Origin: Hemicentrotus pulcherrimus
Taxonomy: Eukaryota > Echinodermata > Echinoidea > Camarodonta > Strongylocentrotidae
DNA: 64,000 nucleotides
Assembly: GCA_003118195.1 (NCBI GenBank)
Contig: BEXV01000685.1
Span: 6,228-70,227, forward strand
Direction of reading: 5' to 3'
This document shows, one piece after another, positions 53,501 through 59,256 of this stretch. The notes under the pieces are model-generated. The model ran no database searches and was not told where the DNA came from. It worked only from the letters and a program-made list of their open reading frames with translations. Position 1 is the stretch's first letter. The number at the start of each line of letters is the position of its first letter. A program made the translations under genes and the position numbers.

Positions 53501-56500
53501 ACGCTGCATTGAAGACATTGCTCGTGCCAGCAGTGATCCATTACTTTCATTAGATAACGGTCATCGATGGCGCGCTGACACCCCGCGCACATTTCCTTGG
53601 ATGGTCTGGTTCCGTTGGTTGCGAGACCTGCTAGGGAGCAGCGAAAAGAAACAGTTAACATTTTCATTATTTTCTGTATAATGATAAATGATTGCATACT
53701 TCAGTACTTTCATTTCATTGCAAAATAGAATTAGTACAACTGCTAATGGTAAGTCACCAACGGGAAAAGGGAATTGTCAACCTGGTACAATTTTATATTT
53801 AGGTAATTTCACTGAGAGAACTGACAAGCCTCTGAGTCTGAGAGCGACCTGACACTCGAAGACGTTCATCTTCGCCATCTAATATCACTGCGTTTTGATG
53901 GAAATATGACCCACATCATGCTTCTAGCGAAACCATTGCTGTGTCTGAATGTGGGATTGAGATATAATTAAGTGTATGCTATGTAGCAAACGGCAAAGTA
54001 CCAAAGTAATACTGTTTTCTAATGTATGTTTTTTTTTCGGTAAGCTTTTGCGTGTGTTGATTTTGATACACAAAATTATACAAAAAAAAATTATCTCGTA
54101 GATAGCCTCAATATATTCGTGGCTCCTTCAAAATGGCAAATATATTTTCTCGCCTTTGGCGATACTCTTCAGCATTTCTTTTCCTGCAATGAAATAAATC
54201 TTTGAACTTCTCTGTCCACGCATGTCTTGATTAAATTTTCTCTTTTATCTCGATGTCTATATTCTTCATAAATCATTCAATACTATTACCAACTATTGAC
54301 ATAGTTTTTTACAATATGGGGGAAACGGAATGCGATTAGGAGAACCCCATTATGGACGCTATAAAAACATCCTCGCGTCTCTGAACTCATAAATGTGTGG
54401 CTACTTGATAAAATAATAGCCGAAATGCAATTTTGGAAAAATATGGTGGTGACGAAGAGAAAAACAAGTGAAGAAGGAAGAAAGTATATCTTATTGACTG
54501 TTCTCTTCTTATTTTCTCTCATAGAGGTACGATTTATGAATATCTGCACACTAGCAGTATATCAGAATTTGCGGGCACGTCCACATGAGGCAGTAACGAC
54601 GGCACAGCACGACGCCTGCGCACGATAGGAAATGGCCCCCACTTCATTAAAGGAATATGAATACGACAGTGTGAACGTTATAGAGGCCGCAAGCTACGAT
54701 CGACAAGAACAATATTTTCGGATGTCGCGAGTTGGTGCTGGTGTTTTCCCGAGGGTCTTAGATGGCTTGCAATGGTAACAAGATTTTGCTTCTTTTTTTT
54801 TTCTCGAGTTTTTAGGAGCCCCCATCGTCGACGAGAAAATAAAATTGTCACCTTTAATTGAGAAGTGGTTGTATTTGGGTTTGCGGTACTAGTAACAGAC
54901 AGCGGACTCGGCATTCTATTTCTCTAGTTCTCCCACTCTCTCTCTCTATCTCTCTCTATATCTATATCTCTCTCACTCTCTCGTTCTCTTTCTCCTTCTC
55001 CCCACCTCTACACCTGCCCATTCTCTTCTCTTCTATTTTCTCTTCCTAATATGCCTGTGGTAGAACTACTTGTTGATGAACAAGGGAATACAAAAAGGAT
55101 ACAAAATATTTTGGGGTTGATATGATTTTGCTTTTGCAGACACTGTGCTTACTACAATATTTTATAGCTTGTACATTACTATGCTACGTATGCAACCGTA
55201 ATTGATTAGATATCGTCTTTAGCACTTTTTTTTATAAACATATCTTTGAATTTCTTTTTATCACTTTACTTTTCTCACGTATTCATATAATCATTCGTTC
55301 ACCCCCAACAGTCATAAATTGTATTTCATAATTGTTAACTTGCTTTTCTTTATGACCATCACCATCTCTCAATCCTCTCAGATGTTAAATTTGTGTTCAT
55401 AATCACTTTTAGACTTTTATAAACTGGACATTTATGACCTGGAAAACACTACATTTGTAATTCCCTGTCTATCCAATTATAGAAAATAAAAGTTATGTTT
55501 GCTTCTTTCCCTTTCTATCTTCCTAAACATTTTGTCTTCCGGGTTTAACATCGTAGTAAAACGAAGAATAATTACAACCTAACGTCACATTTTTATCCAG
55601 CCATTTTGCCATTTTTTGGGGGGAGAAATGAAATTCTGGTGGGCATTATGATTCATGAACAGACTGAGAAGCGAGATCAGTCCTTAAATTTATTGCTATG
55701 ATACACCGCGTCACAATGAATGTGGATCAACGAGTCGAAAGCAGGAGTATAGCTCAATCTCCGCCTCTCTCGGCCGCCTGCGTGCCAGGGCAATTTACAT
55801 CGGTCCTCGGCATTCAGAACATTAATCTTCATGTAAGAAATACGGTTGCCTTGCTCTAAATTCGACCATCATTGCAATCGAATGGAATTAAATTGGACAA
55901 GAGCTGAAATCCGAGGAAAGAATTATCTTCCCCGCTCCTCTTCTTCATCGCTCATAAATTAGGACGATCGTTTCTTGCCCTCGCACCGTACGTACCGTCG
56001 CAAACGTCTATTTATCGAGCTCTCCCATTCAGCTTGTATGGTAATAGTGTACATGGTACCGGTGTGTGCGTGTATAATGCAGTGCGTTTGAACTTTAATT
56101 AAATCCCACCGCTGCCACTAATAAACGTTAAGCCGACATGTCTGCATCAGCTTAAGCTAGAGATGGGGGAGGGGGATCTAAGTAGGTATGTGTATATTCT
56201 GAACATTTAATACATGCATCCTTTTGGATCATGCTAAACTATAAATAACCAATTAGTTTTAAAAATGGGCCCTATAGAGTGTGGTCATTTCCATAGATGT
56301 TACTTGAATATTTCAGTGTTTTATTCATATTTCCACATTTTAAGCATAATTATTTGATTTGTAACTTCATCTGATTCAAGGGATCATAATTAAATTCGGA
56401 ATAGAAAAAATACATTTTGGTCATTTAGATAATTTGGACAATTAGCCGTTATGTCGAGATGATTAGTTCAGATAGTAAACAAATAATGGACTTAGATATT

Positions 56501-58694
56501 ACATCATTTGAATGCAAGTCCTTGCTATATTAAACATGGCTGCTCATTTTAGGTAAAGGATGTATTGAAAACAAATAGATACCCCTAAAACGCATCAATT
56601 CAGCTGAAAATAATGTAATGTAAAAGACACAAAATTTCATGCACTCTTAATTTCTGATGGATAGTTAAACTTCAGGGAGAGCAGTCGGAAAACGGCAGAA
56701 CAAAACCAAAAAGATGTCACCCATGATTCCGTCATCGCCTGATCGATGTTAATCAATCGAAGAAGAAGCGTGTACTCCACATCGATCTCGGAAACTAAGA
56801 AATACGATTAGAGAACCAAGGACGTCGAGACGCGGGTCGTTGTTCGACGCTCCTCCGTCCGAACAAGTAACGCGTCCGAAAGGATAGAAACGGTAGAAAC
56901 GGTAAGCGGTTCTGCACAGTCAGCTGCAAGATGAGTGTTTTTTTATTCTCACTCTTCACAACGGTCCTTAAAGAAAAAGTTGAGTCCTAGTCATTCGATT
57001 GCAGTGTGAAAGAAATTGACGGGAAGCGATTGAGAAAGGTTGATTACTGTTGTGTAACATATTAATGTATACGGTGATGTTTTGGAATCAACTAAGTAGT
57101 AAAATGAAAAAAAAAATGACTCATTATCTTTCTAACATTAACATGCACTGAACATGAAAAATGTATATGGCGTTAATTTTTCGTCAAAGATAAATATTGT
57201 GCAAATTTTTATTTCGTCATATTTCGAATATAATGGCATTTGATGAGCAATGTTTTTTTTTTTTCTGGGGCATTTCTTTTACAATTTCCTTCTAATCTTA
57301 CATCGAAGGAACGAGAAAGCTCGCAAATTATTTTCCACCTTTACCAAAACTCAATCCTCTCTTTAAAATCTCACACATCAAGTATATGCGGAGCCATGTT
57401 GTTTCTATTCCTTAAGAGGATGATAGGTTCTTGAGAATGGTGTGCTGCCTGATGTGAAAGTAGCATGTGTTTGAACAAAGAAAGAAAACCCTGGCTGGCC
57501 TGGTGACTTCGATCTTACTCCAAGATGACCGATCAAAAATAAGTTTCGGTGATATCATATGGATTTTTCTATAAGAACGGGTCAATCTTGAAGGTGATGA
57601 ACTAAAACGATACACTGGACATGACGTTATAGAAAAGGCATGCATAAATAAATCGAGTAGACAAATAAAGCATATTAAACAATAGATTATAACTATCCTT
57701 TTTGCTTGCATACATGTGTATTACATTTGTCATGATTGTCAGTAATGTCAATTTTTGGGAACGATTTAATAGCAAAGAATAATGAATATGGGTATCAATG
57801 AACATCGTGAAGAAAGTATCAACATTACTTAATGAATGAAAAGGTAATGAACTGGGTATTACATAAAGTTTATACAGTATTTTATATTATCAGATAATTT
57901 TAAAAAATGAGTCAGAGAATTTGTGAATTATAGACGTATAGAGGACTAAGATGATGTAAAAACTGCTTTAAATGTGAGTATTACATGTATATGTACATGA
58001 TGATGCCAGGTATGAAAAGTTTAAACTGACGTTCACCTTTCGTATATTATGGTCCACCGCGAAATCATGTTTGTATCACCTAAGCTCACATTTCAGTGTT
58101 AGCATCTCAATGCGAAAGATGAATCATTATCTACAAATTAATATACCTTTAGAGACTCAACGTAGCGGCTGTGCGTATGCACAATGGCTTTTTGAGGATA
58201 TGTTTTGGTAATAAAGCCATCTTTCACAGGCCACTTATGAATTACGAGTAATTGAATGAATAGCCACTCGTGTAAATTGATATTCATTGGATTCGCAGCC
58301 GTCTGGTGGTTCGTGATGCTGGTACGTGGACAAAAATATCATGACTGGGACTATCATCTTTTGACATCTATTCCTCCTCTCTCTCTTCCATCCCTCCGTC
58401 TCTGTCTCTGTCTCTCACAAGCTCTCTATTGTCCCGTCTCCTGCTCTATCTCGCGTTATCTCTCTCTCTCTTTTTCTTGCTCTCTCTCTTTCTCTTTCTC
58501 TCTCTCTATATGTAACGGGTGTATATCGTAGAAAGGTATACATACATTGCAAGTAGTGATAGTATTATGTATTTAAACAATATATTCTTCCAAGCTGTGA
58601 TATTTACAATCCAATACACTTTTTTTTAAGGGGACTCATGTAGTTCGTGTCTTTTCATTCAATCGCTCCCCTCTCTCTCTGTCTTTGTCTCTCA

Positions 58695-58726
<32 letters not shown>

Positions 58727-58737
58727 TTATCTCTATA

Positions 58738-58779
<42 letters not shown>

Positions 58780-59222
58780 CTCTCTCTCTCTCTAACCGTC
58801 ACACTCCGATGAGCCGTGAATGCTCCTCGCACCAGTGCGCACCCATCTCCGCGCTCCGGAGTTCAAGACCTCATCCAAAGCGCATCAGGCAAATTAGGAC
58901 GGACACTCCGCACCCGTTCCAATCATTATTTAATTCTCATTAACGGGGCAGCAATCTTTGATCATAAACTTTTGAGACCAGAACCATCTGGGTTGAGGAT
59001 GTTTTTAGGGGATGTAGGCACAAGAAAGAATACGAAAATACCACTTATCCACAGAGAAGACACTGAGATGGAAGGGGTCTAATGGGGGATGGGGGAAGGG
59101 GTTTCATTGATTGACGATGATGAAAATAAATCGTGAGTGCTGACAAGATTTAAATGGTGACGATGATTGTGGAAATGTAAAAGTTAATTATCCTTCCCCT
59201 CCCTCTCTCTTACCACCCCTTC

Positions 59223-59256
<34 letters not shown>

